Shown: positions 1-8,644 of the stretch, one piece after another
Layout: each line of letters begins with the position of its first letter
Numbering within the stretch: position 1 is the stretch's first letter
Origin: Thalassomonas sp. RHCl1
GTDB lineage: Bacteria > Pseudomonadota > Gammaproteobacteria > Enterobacterales > Alteromonadaceae
NCBI RefSeq assembly: GCF_947387555.1
Contig: NZ_CANDNZ010000015.1
Coordinates: forward strand, 88,889 to 152,888
Direction of reading: 5' to 3'
DNA: 64,000 nt
Position numbers and translations under genes: made by a program
Notes under the pieces: generated by a model
What the model saw: the letters and a program-made list of their open reading frames with translations, nothing else
Told to the model about the DNA's origin: nothing
Database searches by the model: none

Positions 1-116
1 CAAGAGCAAGTTAGTAACCACAATCTGGTCTAGTATAAAATGTTTTAATATTCAGAGCCAGAGATAGATGATTTTGGCGGATATTTTCATTTTTTAAGTC
101 AAGATGCTGATAAGTA

Positions 117-1811
117 TTATTTTTTTCCAAGTTTAAACTTGTTCGCCAGTACATCTATGATTTGCAGCTCACCGGTTTTATTAAAGGTATGGGTGGCCAG
201 CAGGTTTTTCTGCCAATTGGGTTTCACCTGGGAAACCGTGACTTCGCTATATTGCTCTGGGGTCAGGCAGGTTATATGATTTAAGTTAAAGCCGTAACCG
301 TATCTGTGGGCGCAATTTTGCGATGGCCGGTACAAGTTGCCGTTCATTTCAAAAATAGCGCCGGCGGGACGTGCTTTACGGACATCGGAAATGACCGGGT
401 TTTGTTGGTGGGCCTGCCAGTTGGTGGTGCGAAAATCATCACTGTAAAAGATAAACAACTCATCCATGGAGGAGGCGCCCCTGGTTTCCACCATATTGGC
501 AAATAACCACCATTTACCCTGATGAAAATACAAGGTGCTATCGACGGCATAAACGTTTTCCATCAGGTTCATCTGCCATTGCCATTTAAAGGGGAATTCG
601 CTGCTTTTATATAGCTCTATGGTACGGTTGGAGGCGGTTTCCGGGATCATATAGTAATCCCCGTCAACCATAAAAACATAGGGGTAGGACAGGTGGTGAT
701 TTTTTTCCAGCACCTTGACCGGGAATTTATAATTGCCCTGGCGATCCATTTCAATGACGGAAATATGGCCTTTTTTGCTGGCCTGCATAAATTCTTCAAT
801 GAAAATATAATATTTGTCATCGGCAAAAATAATATGGGGATCCGCCCAAAACCTGTCCCTGGGGGGCATGATCTTTTTATAGCGCCTGAAGCTGGTCGAC
901 AGGGCGGGTTTAAGATCATAGAGCAAAAACCACTGTTGATAATATAAGCTTTTATTGAAGAAAATATTGAGCTTATCCAGCAGTTTTTTGCCGGTTAGCT
1001 TGAATTTTTCTTTTGCTGTCGGCGGATTGAAACAACGGTTGGTATTAAATTCAGGGTGCAGATTATCGGCGTTGACTCTTTGATAAAAGGCTTGTTCTCC
1101 CTGGCGATGCAACTCAGTTAGCACCCTGGCCACAAAAGTTGATGCTTTCCAGTACTCGGCGTTTTTATTATGGGTAAAGGCCATATGATCTGTGGCCGAA
1201 TGGGAGCGGTATAATATCAGATCATTTTCGTTTTCCGGGGTGAGTTTGATCAGCATAACCCCGGTGCTTTCTGACCAGTCGCCTAAGGTTTGCCAGTAAC
1301 TCGGGGCACCGGCCCGGCTGATCTGGTTGTCGGTATGATGAAGTGACCAGATCCCATGCCTGGCGGCGGTTAATAGCTTGCCGGTTAAATCCCTGGCATG
1401 GTCGCAGATGATCACATCGAGGGAGGCCTGGCTGATGGTGTTAAGGTCGTTATCACTAAGCTCCTGGTTAGCTGCCGGCCAGCCGGGGGTAATGCTCGGG
1501 AGCCGGGCCAGCGCCGGGCGTAAATCTACCCTGGCTTTGGCATCGGCAACTTGCGGGTGTTTTTCCATCAGGGCGCGATAAGTGATATCGGCCACTTTAT
1601 TGGTCAGGGCCAGGCAAAGTTTTTTACTTTTTTTAACCAGTTCGGTTTTAAGTTGCACCTGATTGTTTATTCCCTGAGTTTCAGGCTTGAGAATAACCAG
1701 TTCGATCTCGGCATAATCGCTGTCAAGCAGCCGCTGCACGGTTTTGGCAAACCAGGCATCGACCTGGTAGCCTTTGATTAATAATCCGATCTTTAATCTA
1801 TTTTCTTTCAT
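117..1811 (-). CDS. Formyltransferase-like / beta-propeller fusion protein of the exopolysaccharide operon
   Basis: 564 aa, last gene seen of the minus-strand polysaccharide operon; its ATG overlaps the stop of the ligase gene upstream (ATGA). The N-terminal half contains a stretch (about residues 150-200) resembling the formyltransferase fold: GIWSLHHTDN followed by RAGAPSYW and TGVMLIKL, where true formyltransferases have N-x-H and RG-x-P motifs; the usual Asn appears replaced by Ser. From about residue 300 the protein changes to a repeated W/Y/D-rich pattern (RFWADPHII, YYIFIEEF, YYMIPET, WWLFAN) typical of the five-bladed GH43-like propeller found at the N-terminus of glucosamine inositolphosphorylceramide transferases. 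No signal peptide is visible, so a cytoplasmic sugar-modifying role is inferred. Substrate unknown; the family assignment is by eye. Confidence 0.75.
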   Translation of the reverse strand: MKENRLKIGLLIKGYQVDAWFAKTVQRLLDSDYAEIELVILKPETQGINNQVQLKTELVKKSKKLCLALTNKVADITYRALMEKHPQVADAKARVDLRPALARLPSITPGWPAANQELSDNDLNTISQASLDVIICDHARDLTGKLLTAARHGIWSLHHTDNQISRAGAPSYWQTLGDWSESTGVMLIKLTPENENDLILYRSHSATDHMAFTHNKNAEYWKASTFVARVLTELHRQGEQAFYQRVNADNLHPEFNTNRCFNPPTAKEKFKLTGKKLLDKLNIFFNKSLYYQQWFLLYDLKPALSTSFRRYKKIMPPRDRFWADPHIIFADDKYYIFIEEFMQASKKGHISVIEMDRQGNYKFPVKVLEKNHHLSYPYVFMVDGDYYMIPETASNRTIELYKSSEFPFKWQWQMNLMENVYAVDSTLYFHQGKWWLFANMVETRGASSMDELFIFYSDDFRTTNWQAHQQNPVISDVRKARPAGAIFEMNGNLYRPSQNCAHRYGYGFNLNHITCLTPEQYSEVTVSQVKPNWQKNLLATHTFNKTGELQIIDVLANKFKLGKK

Positions 1812-3088
1812 CGCAATCTTTTATTGTTACGTTTTTTAGGGCCGGCAGGCGGCGGCCCTTTCGAGAGCTGCTGCAGTTTGATCAGCATGCCTACCAGGGT
1901 CCAGTAGATAAACACGACTGAATAATGTGAAAAACGATCGCCAAACATATTACCCACCATCATGCCCAGGGTCGCCAGCAGTACCGCCAGGGCGATGGCC
2001 TTATGGGTGGGATCGGTGGCATTTTTATAAGCGTACCTGGCGAGTTTATAATTGGCATAAACCAGGGCGAGCAGGAGAAACATGCCGATTGCCCCGCCTT
2101 CGACTATGGTTTTGACAAAATAGTTATGGGTATCCATACCGGTTTTATTGATTTCCGGACTGCGCCAGCTGCGGTAGCCATAACCCCAAATCGGCGACTC
2201 CTGGGCTTTTTCAAAGGCGGCTTCCCAGAAAACAAAACGTGACGCGGCGCTGGCATCGCGATCGCTTTCATCGGAACTGATGCTCGAGAAACGCTCTACC
2301 ACGGAAACCGGCATAATCACCGGCAGGCTGAGGGTAAACAACACCAGCACCAGGGTCAGTTTGCCCTTTTTCTCCTTGATTAGGTAAAAATACAGCCCCG
2401 CCAGGATCATCGCCAGATATGCTCCCCGGGAATAGGTCAGGGTGAGCGAGATACCCGAGCACGCCAGGGCCAGATAGGTAAAGTAACGCACCCACTTTTT
2501 CCTGGATTTATAGAAGGTTACCAGCGCCAGCAATAGCAAGGTGGTGGTGACCAGGTAGGCCCCGAGTTCATTGGAGCCTAACCCTTCCATAGGACCGTTT
2601 ACCCTTAAATCATCGGAGTAATGCCAGCGGGCCACCGACTTGTATTGGGAATAAACCAGGCGGAATACATAAGGCATAGGCAGGATAAGGGCGATAATAA
2701 TTTTTTCTACGTCTTCAACCCGGGTGATGCTTCTTTGCACTATATAGGTCAGGCACAGGATAAAAACAAAATCTTTTAAGGCGTTCGCCGAACCTTCTAT
2801 CGGGTTGCTCAGGTTGGCCATCATCAACAGCAAAGAGCAAAACAGATAAAGGATGAAATAGAGCAATTTCTTATTGGGGACATAACTCCAGTCAATTTTT
2901 TCTTTACTCTTTAAGCAGAAGATAAATGCCAGGACAAAGAAAACATTAACAAAGTTGATGCCGCCTGGTAACGGCGGGAAAAACTTGGTGACTACATTTC
3001 GCAGCGGCAGGAAAAACAAGAAAATAAGCAAGGGCCAGTTGGTAAATCCCTGGTCGGTCGCTTGTTGTCGTTTATTTACAGGTCTCAT
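1808..3088 (-). CDS. O-antigen ligase / Wzy-type polymerase family membrane protein
   Basis: About 426 aa, mostly hydrophobic with roughly ten or more membrane segments. The large periplasmic loop near residues 285-330 carries GYGYRSWR followed by DTHNYFVKTIVEGG, the H-N-x-Y/F...E-x-G signature of the Wzy_C/WaaL O-antigen ligase family. These proteins transfer or polymerise lipid-linked glycans at the periplasmic face. It lies one base downstream of the flippase and overlaps the next gene by four bases, so it is translationally coupled. An in-frame TTG exists at 3097, but the ATG at 3088 with GGA five bases before it is the better start. Whether it acts as chain polymerase, ligase or protein O-glycosylation ligase cannot be told from sequence alone. 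Confidence 0.85.
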   Translation of the reverse strand: MRPVNKRQQATDQGFTNWPLLIFLFFLPLRNVVTKFFPPLPGGINFVNVFFVLAFIFCLKSKEKIDWSYVPNKKLLYFILYLFCSLLLMMANLSNPIEGSANALKDFVFILCLTYIVQRSITRVEDVEKIIIALILPMPYVFRLVYSQYKSVARWHYSDDLRVNGPMEGLGSNELGAYLVTTTLLLLALVTFYKSRKKWVRYFTYLALACSGISLTLTYSRGAYLAMILAGLYFYLIKEKKGKLTLVLVLFTLSLPVIMPVSVVERFSSISSDESDRDASAASRFVFWEAAFEKAQESPIWGYGYRSWRSPEINKTGMDTHNYFVKTIVEGGAIGMFLLLALVYANYKLARYAYKNATDPTHKAIALAVLLATLGMMVGNMFGDRFSHYSVVFIYWTLVGMLIKLQQLSKGPPPAGPKKRNNKRLR

Positions 3089-3098
3089 AGTGTCCAAT

Positions 3099-4580
3099 TT
3101 ATAACGGCTTAACCGCTTGTTTGGCGTCGGGATTGCGCTTTAACAAGGAGTTAAATAAAAAGAGGGTTAAGGGTTTTTCAAATAAGATAAACACCAGGCA
3201 GAAATAAACCACCCCGGCGCCAACCTTAAGGCCCAGCTGGATAACATTGATGTCATGCTGGATATAAGGCGACAGCAGCAGGAAAACCCCGGCATATAAA
3301 CAGCTGCGCAGAAAAATAGCAAAATTGACCCTCACCGTCAGGGTGCTTGAGCCGAAATAGGCAAAACTGGCGGCAATGCAGGCATAACTGATAGTGGTGG
3401 TGATGGCTGCTGCCGTTAAACCGTAGCGGGGAATGAAAATAAGGTTGAGGATCAGGTTTAACACTGCACTGAAAATAACCGAGTAAAACATGGTCATCGA
3501 GGCTTTTTTAATTTTTAACCCGGCGGAAAATAACGGCATCGCGGACTGCAGCAGCACGCCCATGGCAATCAGGGGCAAGAGGTAGGCATAGGCGATATAT
3601 TCGTCTGTGGTGAGCAAGGCAAACAGCTCTTTTGATACCACCCAGAGGCTGATAATGATAATGGGGTAGATCAGCAGCAAGCCGTTGAAAATCCGGCTTA
3701 ATAAGGCTTCGGTTGCTTCCCGGCCCTGTTCATTCCAGGTTTTCAGATAAGCGGGCACAACAGCCGTGGTCAGTCCGCCGATGATCAAGGCTGCCAGCAT
3801 AGTGGCCATATTGTAATAGGCGGAATAATAGCCGAGGTATCTGGCTTCCATAAAGTATTTGATCAGGTAACGGTCGATAAAGGCATGCAGCATACTGACC
3901 ATTTCCAGCCCGAGCAGGGGAATGCTGAACAGCAGCAGGGGTTTGTAGATCTTGGCCGAGACCTTTGACAAGCTGATGCCGGTAAACAATTTGTGCTTTT
4001 GGGCAATAAAAAGGGTCAGGGAAAGCACGATAATTTCGGCAACCAGGAAGCCATAGATAAAGCCTTTGGCGGAAGCTAAAATGACGACGACCGTGGATAA
4101 GGTAAAGGTCATAGTGATCACTTTGCTGATGATCCTGATTTTCGCCACCAGCGGGCTTTCCTGTTCGCTGATAAAGTAATTGACGATAAAATTCCTGATT
4201 TGTTCGCCAAAGGCGAGAAAAATCACGATAAGTACGGTATCTATATGGTTTGACGGAATAAAGTCCAGTTGATACAGGAGCAGGGAAAGCGCCATAAAGG
4301 TCAGGCATAATGCCAGCGGACCGAGTAAGGCTAAATAAGCGATGTTGCTGATAAAGGTGGTTTTTTCATAGTCTTCGCGATAGCGGATAATACCGTGCTG
4401 TATGCCTAATTTGCCGAAGGAGGCGAGCATGCTTAAGCTGACCGTGATCAGGCCTAAGGTGCCGTATTCTTCCGTGGACAGGGATTTGGTTAAAACAGGA
4501 AAGGAAATTAAACCAGCAAAAATCATAAATAGCTGAAATAACGAATAAATCATGCTGTGTTTAATGAGCTGATTAGACAA
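3099..4580 (-). CDS. Wzx-like polysaccharide flippase (MOP/PST superfamily)
   Basis: 493 aa polytopic protein. The N-terminus (IKHSMIYSLFQLFMIFAGLISFPVLTKSL split over two helices) and the T-x-E-Y-G-x-L-G motif near residue 37 are typical of RfbX/Wzx polysaccharide transporters of the MATE-like MOP superfamily, with about 12-14 hydrophobic segments over the full length. Wzx proteins move undecaprenyl-pyrophosphate-linked repeat units across the inner membrane. It sits between the ATP-grasp gene (25-bp gap) and the ligase/polymerase (1-bp gap), which is the expected company for a Wzx/Wzy-dependent exopolysaccharide pathway. Length and topology are normal for the family. Confidence 0.9.
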   Translation of the reverse strand: MSNQLIKHSMIYSLFQLFMIFAGLISFPVLTKSLSTEEYGTLGLITVSLSMLASFGKLGIQHGIIRYREDYEKTTFISNIAYLALLGPLALCLTFMALSLLLYQLDFIPSNHIDTVLIVIFLAFGEQIRNFIVNYFISEQESPLVAKIRIISKVITMTFTLSTVVVILASAKGFIYGFLVAEIIVLSLTLFIAQKHKLFTGISLSKVSAKIYKPLLLFSIPLLGLEMVSMLHAFIDRYLIKYFMEARYLGYYSAYYNMATMLAALIIGGLTTAVVPAYLKTWNEQGREATEALLSRIFNGLLLIYPIIIISLWVVSKELFALLTTDEYIAYAYLLPLIAMGVLLQSAMPLFSAGLKIKKASMTMFYSVIFSAVLNLILNLIFIPRYGLTAAAITTTISYACIAASFAYFGSSTLTVRVNFAIFLRSCLYAGVFLLLSPYIQHDINVIQLGLKVGAGVVYFCLVFILFEKPLTLFLFNSLLKRNPDAKQAVKPL

Positions 4581-4605
4581 CGGAAAGTTTCCTTTTTTTT
4601 AAATA

Positions 4606-5787
4606 TTATTTTTTTGGCTGAAATAAACCGGATAAGGAAATTATGATAAACTTTCTCACCGATGCGATAAAGGGTTTTAGATCGCCACGGTCGAAATAGG
4701 CGAAAGAGCGGGCTTTGCTGATATCTTTGAGCCAGGGTAGCAGGGTGAGTTTGCCGCTTTTTCGTTTGCGGATAAAGGAGCCGAAATCCCGGGTAAAATC
4801 GAGCCAGTATACCCCGTCTTTTTGTCTGCTGAGGCAGGGGGGCAGTGTTGCGCACTTTGTGGTGAGCTGATAGGCGAGATAGTTAATGTCTAAGCCGGCA
4901 TCTTTAAACAGCTGGTTGTGATAAAAGGTGCGGATATTAAGCTCGATAAAAATAAAGCTGTCAGTTGCCTCGTCATAAGCGAACTCCAGCGTGGCAAAAC
5001 CGCGATAACCTATGGCTTCGAGAAAATCACTCACGGTTTGCTTTAATTTTTCCTGATGCTCGCTGACCCCGAAACAGGTGACGCCATAGTCGGGTAAATA
5101 CTGGCGGATTTTTTTGCCGGAATAAATGACCCTGACTTTGCCGTTTTGATCGGAGAAGCTACTAACCACGTAAATATTGCCGTCACCGCTGGGTACGATA
5201 CTTTGTGCCACCACCCGGGTTTCCAGCTCAGGGTAACGGCCGATAAAGTCTGTTAGCTCCTGATGGCTGTTGACCACGACATTCTTGCCGGGAAAGCCCC
5301 CATCAAAGGTGAGATCGGGCTTGATGATCACCGGGTAACTTAAGTTTTTTGTCAGGGCAGCCAGTTCTCCCGCCGTTTTACTGTAACATGTCTCGGGTAT
5401 GGGAAAGTTATGCTCATTGCAGATATCTGCGGTGGCCTGCTTGGCCAGGAAACGCCAGTAGAGCTCCTTACTTGGCGTGGTCAGCAAAAAATAGGGGGCA
5501 AACAGTTCGCTGTGCCCCGCCAGGGTTTCGGCAAATTGATCTGTGGTGCAAATAAGTACGGGTTTATGGCCGGTTTTATCCTGTGCTGAACTCACTGCCC
5601 GGCAGGCGGCCAAGACTTGCTTGGCATCAAAGCTGTCTGGCAGTTTTTCCACGGCGTTCAGATACCGGGAATACCTGCCCAGATCGCCGTTGTCATGGTA
5701 AATGCCGGCGACCTTTAAGTGTTGGCATCCCAGCGAGCGGGTAACCGCCAGGCCGTTGACGCCCAGGCCTAAGACTATTGCATCCAT
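4606..5787 (-). CDS. ATP-grasp family carboxylate ligase of the EPS operon
   Basis: 393 aa. The N-terminus (DAIVLGLGVNGLAVTRSLG) is a Rossmann-like pre-ATP-grasp domain. The core ATP-grasp elements are visible as YPVIIKP near residue 150 and FIELNIR near residue 275, with GGFPGKN as a candidate phosphate-binding loop. Enzymes of this fold form amide or thioester bonds by way of an acyl-phosphate. Similar proteins annotated as carboxylate-amine or D-aspartate ligase-like occur in polysaccharide loci and are thought to attach amino acids or other acids to glycans. No substrate can be deduced here. It is embedded in the operon between the deacetylase (20-bp gap) and the flippase, which supports a role in decorating the polysaccharide. 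Confidence 0.8.
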   Translation of the reverse strand: MDAIVLGLGVNGLAVTRSLGCQHLKVAGIYHDNGDLGRYSRYLNAVEKLPDSFDAKQVLAACRAVSSAQDKTGHKPVLICTTDQFAETLAGHSELFAPYFLLTTPSKELYWRFLAKQATADICNEHNFPIPETCYSKTAGELAALTKNLSYPVIIKPDLTFDGGFPGKNVVVNSHQELTDFIGRYPELETRVVAQSIVPSGDGNIYVVSSFSDQNGKVRVIYSGKKIRQYLPDYGVTCFGVSEHQEKLKQTVSDFLEAIGYRGFATLEFAYDEATDSFIFIELNIRTFYHNQLFKDAGLDINYLAYQLTTKCATLPPCLSRQKDGVYWLDFTRDFGSFIRKRKSGKLTLLPWLKDISKARSFAYFDRGDLKPFIASVRKFIIISLSGLFQPKK

Positions 5788-5807
5788 ACTTGAATTATAT
5801 CCATCAT

Positions 5808-6812
5808 TTATCTGTGCCCGTGCACTTGCAGTTTAAAGACCTCAATGCCGGTGTCGGTATTGATAAACAAGCGCTTAAAGGCGAGCAATTCTTTTTGCGG
5901 AGCCGTCAGACCATTTATGGTGGTGGCGGAAAAGCGTATGCCGTTGTCACTGAGTATTTGCTGGTGGCTCTCGTTAAAATCTTCGGCCCGGCCGTTGGGG
6001 TAGGCAAAGCAGTAGCAGGGCTTGCCGGTAAGTTTTTCGGTTTCCAGGATAGAGGTCTGAATTTCTTCCCTGGCATGCTCCAAAGTGGTTTTAGACAGGA
6101 TAACATGGTTATGGGTATGGGCGCCGAAGGTGATTAACCCGGAATCGGACATTTCTTTAATGGCCGCTGTCGTCAACATATAAAAAGGTGAGTCTGCCTG
6201 GTAGCGGTAGTCTAAATCGCAATCGAGCGCTTTAGCCAAAGCCTGCAGCTCGGCCCTGGCCTCATCCGCTTTCCTGGTTTTCAATTGTGCCTGCAACAGC
6301 CTGGATAGCGCCTGTTTTTGCTCATTGTTTTTGAGGTGGTAGCGTTTTCCCTGCCAAAGCAAGGTTTTATTCGGGGTTTGGCTGAGCATACGCAGCAGAT
6401 CACAAAACCAGATGGTATGGTGGCTGTTGATATAGTTGGTTGCCAGAAAAATTGTTGCCGGCAGCTGCAGCGCCTTGAGCACGGGAAATGCCTGCGAGTA
6501 GTTGTTATAAAAGCCGTCATCGAAAGTGATCGCCGCCAGGGGTTTCTCCCCGTCATAATCCGACATCTGCAAGGCTTGCTCTAAAGGCAGCACATTAAAA
6601 TGCTGATGCAGGTAATGCATCTGCTCTTGAAAACGATCAAGATGCATAAAGCAATGATCTTCCAGCGGCAGTTCATCGCTATGTATGCCGTGATAGGAGA
6701 CTATGGTGACTTTGTGGTAGCCGCGCACCCGGTGCAGCTTTGCCGACAAGCCGGACATGCCGATCAGGGCCTGTTTTACCCGGGCAATAACCTTAGCTGG
6801 CGAGATCTTCAT
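5808..6812 (-). CDS. Polysaccharide deacetylase (NodB/CE4 family)
   Basis: 334 aa. The first half carries YHGIH (residues 40-44) and the NodB motif TFDDGF (96-101), whose aspartates include the catalytic base and a metal ligand. The second metal motif usually reads H-x3-H: a pair of histidines occurs in INSHHTIW, and a further conserved segment is FGAHTHNHVILS, where the family commonly has SHTxxH. FAYPNGR near residue 280 matches the fourth CE4 motif. There is no clear signal peptide, so the protein may act on a cytoplasmic or membrane-associated sugar intermediate. It overlaps the acetyltransferase gene upstream by 20 bp. Together the two genes suggest controlled acetylation and deacetylation of the exopolysaccharide. 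Confidence 0.88.
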   Translation of the reverse strand: MKISPAKVIARVKQALIGMSGLSAKLHRVRGYHKVTIVSYHGIHSDELPLEDHCFMHLDRFQEQMHYLHQHFNVLPLEQALQMSDYDGEKPLAAITFDDGFYNNYSQAFPVLKALQLPATIFLATNYINSHHTIWFCDLLRMLSQTPNKTLLWQGKRYHLKNNEQKQALSRLLQAQLKTRKADEARAELQALAKALDCDLDYRYQADSPFYMLTTAAIKEMSDSGLITFGAHTHNHVILSKTTLEHAREEIQTSILETEKLTGKPCYCFAYPNGRAEDFNESHQQILSDNGIRFSATTINGLTAPQKELLAFKRLFINTDTGIEVFKLQVHGHR

Positions 6813-7353
6813 CGGCCTGGTTCGGAATTATTTTTGCCGGAATACCGACGGCTGTGCTATTTGCCGGTACATCTTTGTTGACCACGGCATTGGCGCCGAT
6901 GATGACATTGTCTCCTATGGAGATAGCACCGAATACTTTGGCGCCGGCGCCGATATAGACATTTTCTCCGATTGTCGGCCAGCCGTTGGATTTGCCTGCG
7001 CCTTTGCGCCCTATGGTCACCCCCTGGCCGACGGAGCAGTTACGGCCGATTTTTTCTGCGCCTATGATGATGCAGCTGAAATGGCCGATAAAAAAGCCCG
7101 GTGCGATATCGGAATTGACATTGATTTGTATCCCGGTCAGCACTTCGGAGATGTATTTGAGCAGGATATAGACAATTTTCAGCACATGACTGAGCACCGG
7201 GGTTTCGATGGTATTGACATAACGGCCAAAGCGGTACACCAGCAGGGCGATAAAGCCGTGCTGCAGCAGTGAAAAGATAAACCGGGAAACCGGGTTGTGT
7301 CTTTCGGTAACCCTGGCGTATTTCTGATAGTCGACTTTAATATTATTAAACAT
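6793..7353 (-). CDS. Serine acetyltransferase-like hexapeptide O-acetyltransferase
   Basis: 186 aa. The C-terminal half is a left-handed beta-helix made of isoleucine-spaced hexapeptides (IGRNCSVGQGVTIG, IGENVYIGAGAKVFG, IGDNVIIGANAVV), ending with DVPANSTAVGIPAKII as in CysE-type acetyltransferases. The N-terminus lacks the long helical domain of housekeeping CysE (which is about 270 aa), and the protein is short, so it is more likely a sugar O-acetyltransferase of an EPS locus than a cysteine biosynthesis enzyme. It is 10 bp downstream of a glycosyltransferase and overlaps the deacetylase start. Acetyl-CoA is the expected donor; the acceptor is unknown. Confidence 0.82.
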   Translation of the reverse strand: MFNNIKVDYQKYARVTERHNPVSRFIFSLLQHGFIALLVYRFGRYVNTIETPVLSHVLKIVYILLKYISEVLTGIQINVNSDIAPGFFIGHFSCIIIGAEKIGRNCSVGQGVTIGRKGAGKSNGWPTIGENVYIGAGAKVFGAISIGDNVIIGANAVVNKDVPANSTAVGIPAKIIPNQADEDLAS

Positions 7354-7363
7354 GTTATTAGTA

Positions 7364-8569
7364 TTAAGTGTTTGTTGTAATGATAGTATTATAACTGCTT
7401 AGCAGTTTATTGGCGATAATGTCCCAGTCATATTTACTTGTGGCGAGCTCGCGCGCCGAATGGCCGAAACGGTTATTTTTTTCACTGTCGGTTAATAAGG
7501 CGATGATCCCCCGGGCAAAGGCACTGGCATCATCGGCGTAGATGATATTTTCATCGGCGTTCAGGTTCACCCCTTCGGCGCCGACCGAGGTGGAAACGAT
7601 GGCTTTACCCATGGCCATGGCTTCGAGCAGTTTCAGCCGGGTGCCTGAGCCGACACGGATCGGCAGGATATAAACGGCGGCACTGGCGACAATCGGCCTG
7701 AAATCGTCAACAAAGCCGGTCACGGTAATATTGTCCTTAACATCTTGTGGAATTTGTACCCCGGTGGACTTACCTACCAGGGTCAGTTTCGCGTCGGGGA
7801 TTTTCGCCAGGATTTTCGGCATCACCTCGTCCATAAAGAAAATCATGCCGTCTTTATTGGGAAACCAGCCCATACCGCCGACAAAAACCAGGCTATTTTC
7901 TATCTGTTCCTGCTTCCCCGGGGAGAAGAACTGGGTATCAACGCCGTTTTCCACGACACTGATCTTGGCCGCCGGACTCAGCTCTTGCAGGATATCGGCA
8001 TCGATTTGCGAGCAGACAAAGGTTTCTTTGGCCCGGGCACAAACATCGGCTTCAAACCGGTGCAGGCTTTTGCCCTGGTTGGAGAAAAAGATCTTTTCAG
8101 GCAAAGAATCGGCATTTTCGGCGCGCCGTTTTAACAGCAGGGATTCAACATTGTGGTTATTTAACACATAGGGGACATTGCCGAGTAACTTGCCGTATTG
8201 CGCCAGCGGCAGCATATCAAAATGCACCAGGTCAAATTGTTCCGTAGCCAGCTTTTCTTCAATGGCGCGTGCCAGCTCCTGGGAAAAGTACTTGCGTACC
8301 ACAAAAGGTGTTTTGGTGAAAAATCCCTGCAACAAATCTTTGGCAAAGCGAATTTTTGAATGCTCGTTGGGGATCGGGAAAACCTGGACCGATTGGCACA
8401 TACCCTCAAGGTGTTGTACCGCCGAAGGGTCGTCATCATTACGCTGCAGGGATAAATAATGAACCTGATGCGAAGGGCATATTCTTTTGAGCAGGTTGTA
8501 GGTTCTGATCTGGTGCCCTTCATTTGTCGGGTAAGGCAAACGTGTGGTGATAAAAAGAATTTTTGCCAT
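7364..8569 (-). CDS. Glycosyltransferase, resembling the exosortase-associated stp1 (TIGR03087) family
   Basis: 401 aa GT-B enzyme. The N-terminus KILFITTRLPYPTNEG-H-Q-IRTYN matches the start of PEP-CTERM/EpsH-associated sugar transferases. The donor-binding half contains VENGVDTQFFSP near residue 210, then VFVGGMGWFPNKDG, and the E-x7-E type segment RLKLLEAMAMGKAIVST around residue 325, all typical of GT4-like retaining transferases. Such enzymes add sugars to the lipid-linked repeat unit at the cytoplasmic face. It is the third gene of the operon, 75 bp after the preceding glycosyltransferase. Assignment to the stp1 subfamily is from memory of its N-terminus and should be treated as tentative; membership of GT4 is firm. 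Confidence 0.85.
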   Translation of the reverse strand: MAKILFITTRLPYPTNEGHQIRTYNLLKRICPSHQVHYLSLQRNDDDPSAVQHLEGMCQSVQVFPIPNEHSKIRFAKDLLQGFFTKTPFVVRKYFSQELARAIEEKLATEQFDLVHFDMLPLAQYGKLLGNVPYVLNNHNVESLLLKRRAENADSLPEKIFFSNQGKSLHRFEADVCARAKETFVCSQIDADILQELSPAAKISVVENGVDTQFFSPGKQEQIENSLVFVGGMGWFPNKDGMIFFMDEVMPKILAKIPDAKLTLVGKSTGVQIPQDVKDNITVTGFVDDFRPIVASAAVYILPIRVGSGTRLKLLEAMAMGKAIVSTSVGAEGVNLNADENIIYADDASAFARGIIALLTDSEKNNRFGHSARELATSKYDWDIIANKLLSSYNTIITTNT

Positions 8570-8644
8570 TACTATTGATTCCTTTTTGGCCTGTTATGGT
8601 CGCAGTTTATTATGCTGTTAATGACGTTTGAAAAATACCGGCAG

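Noticed and set aside
6793..7353. Housekeeping serine acetyltransferase cysE
   Set aside because: Too short, lacks the N-terminal helical domain, and lies in the EPS operon, so a sugar O-acetyltransferase is more likely.
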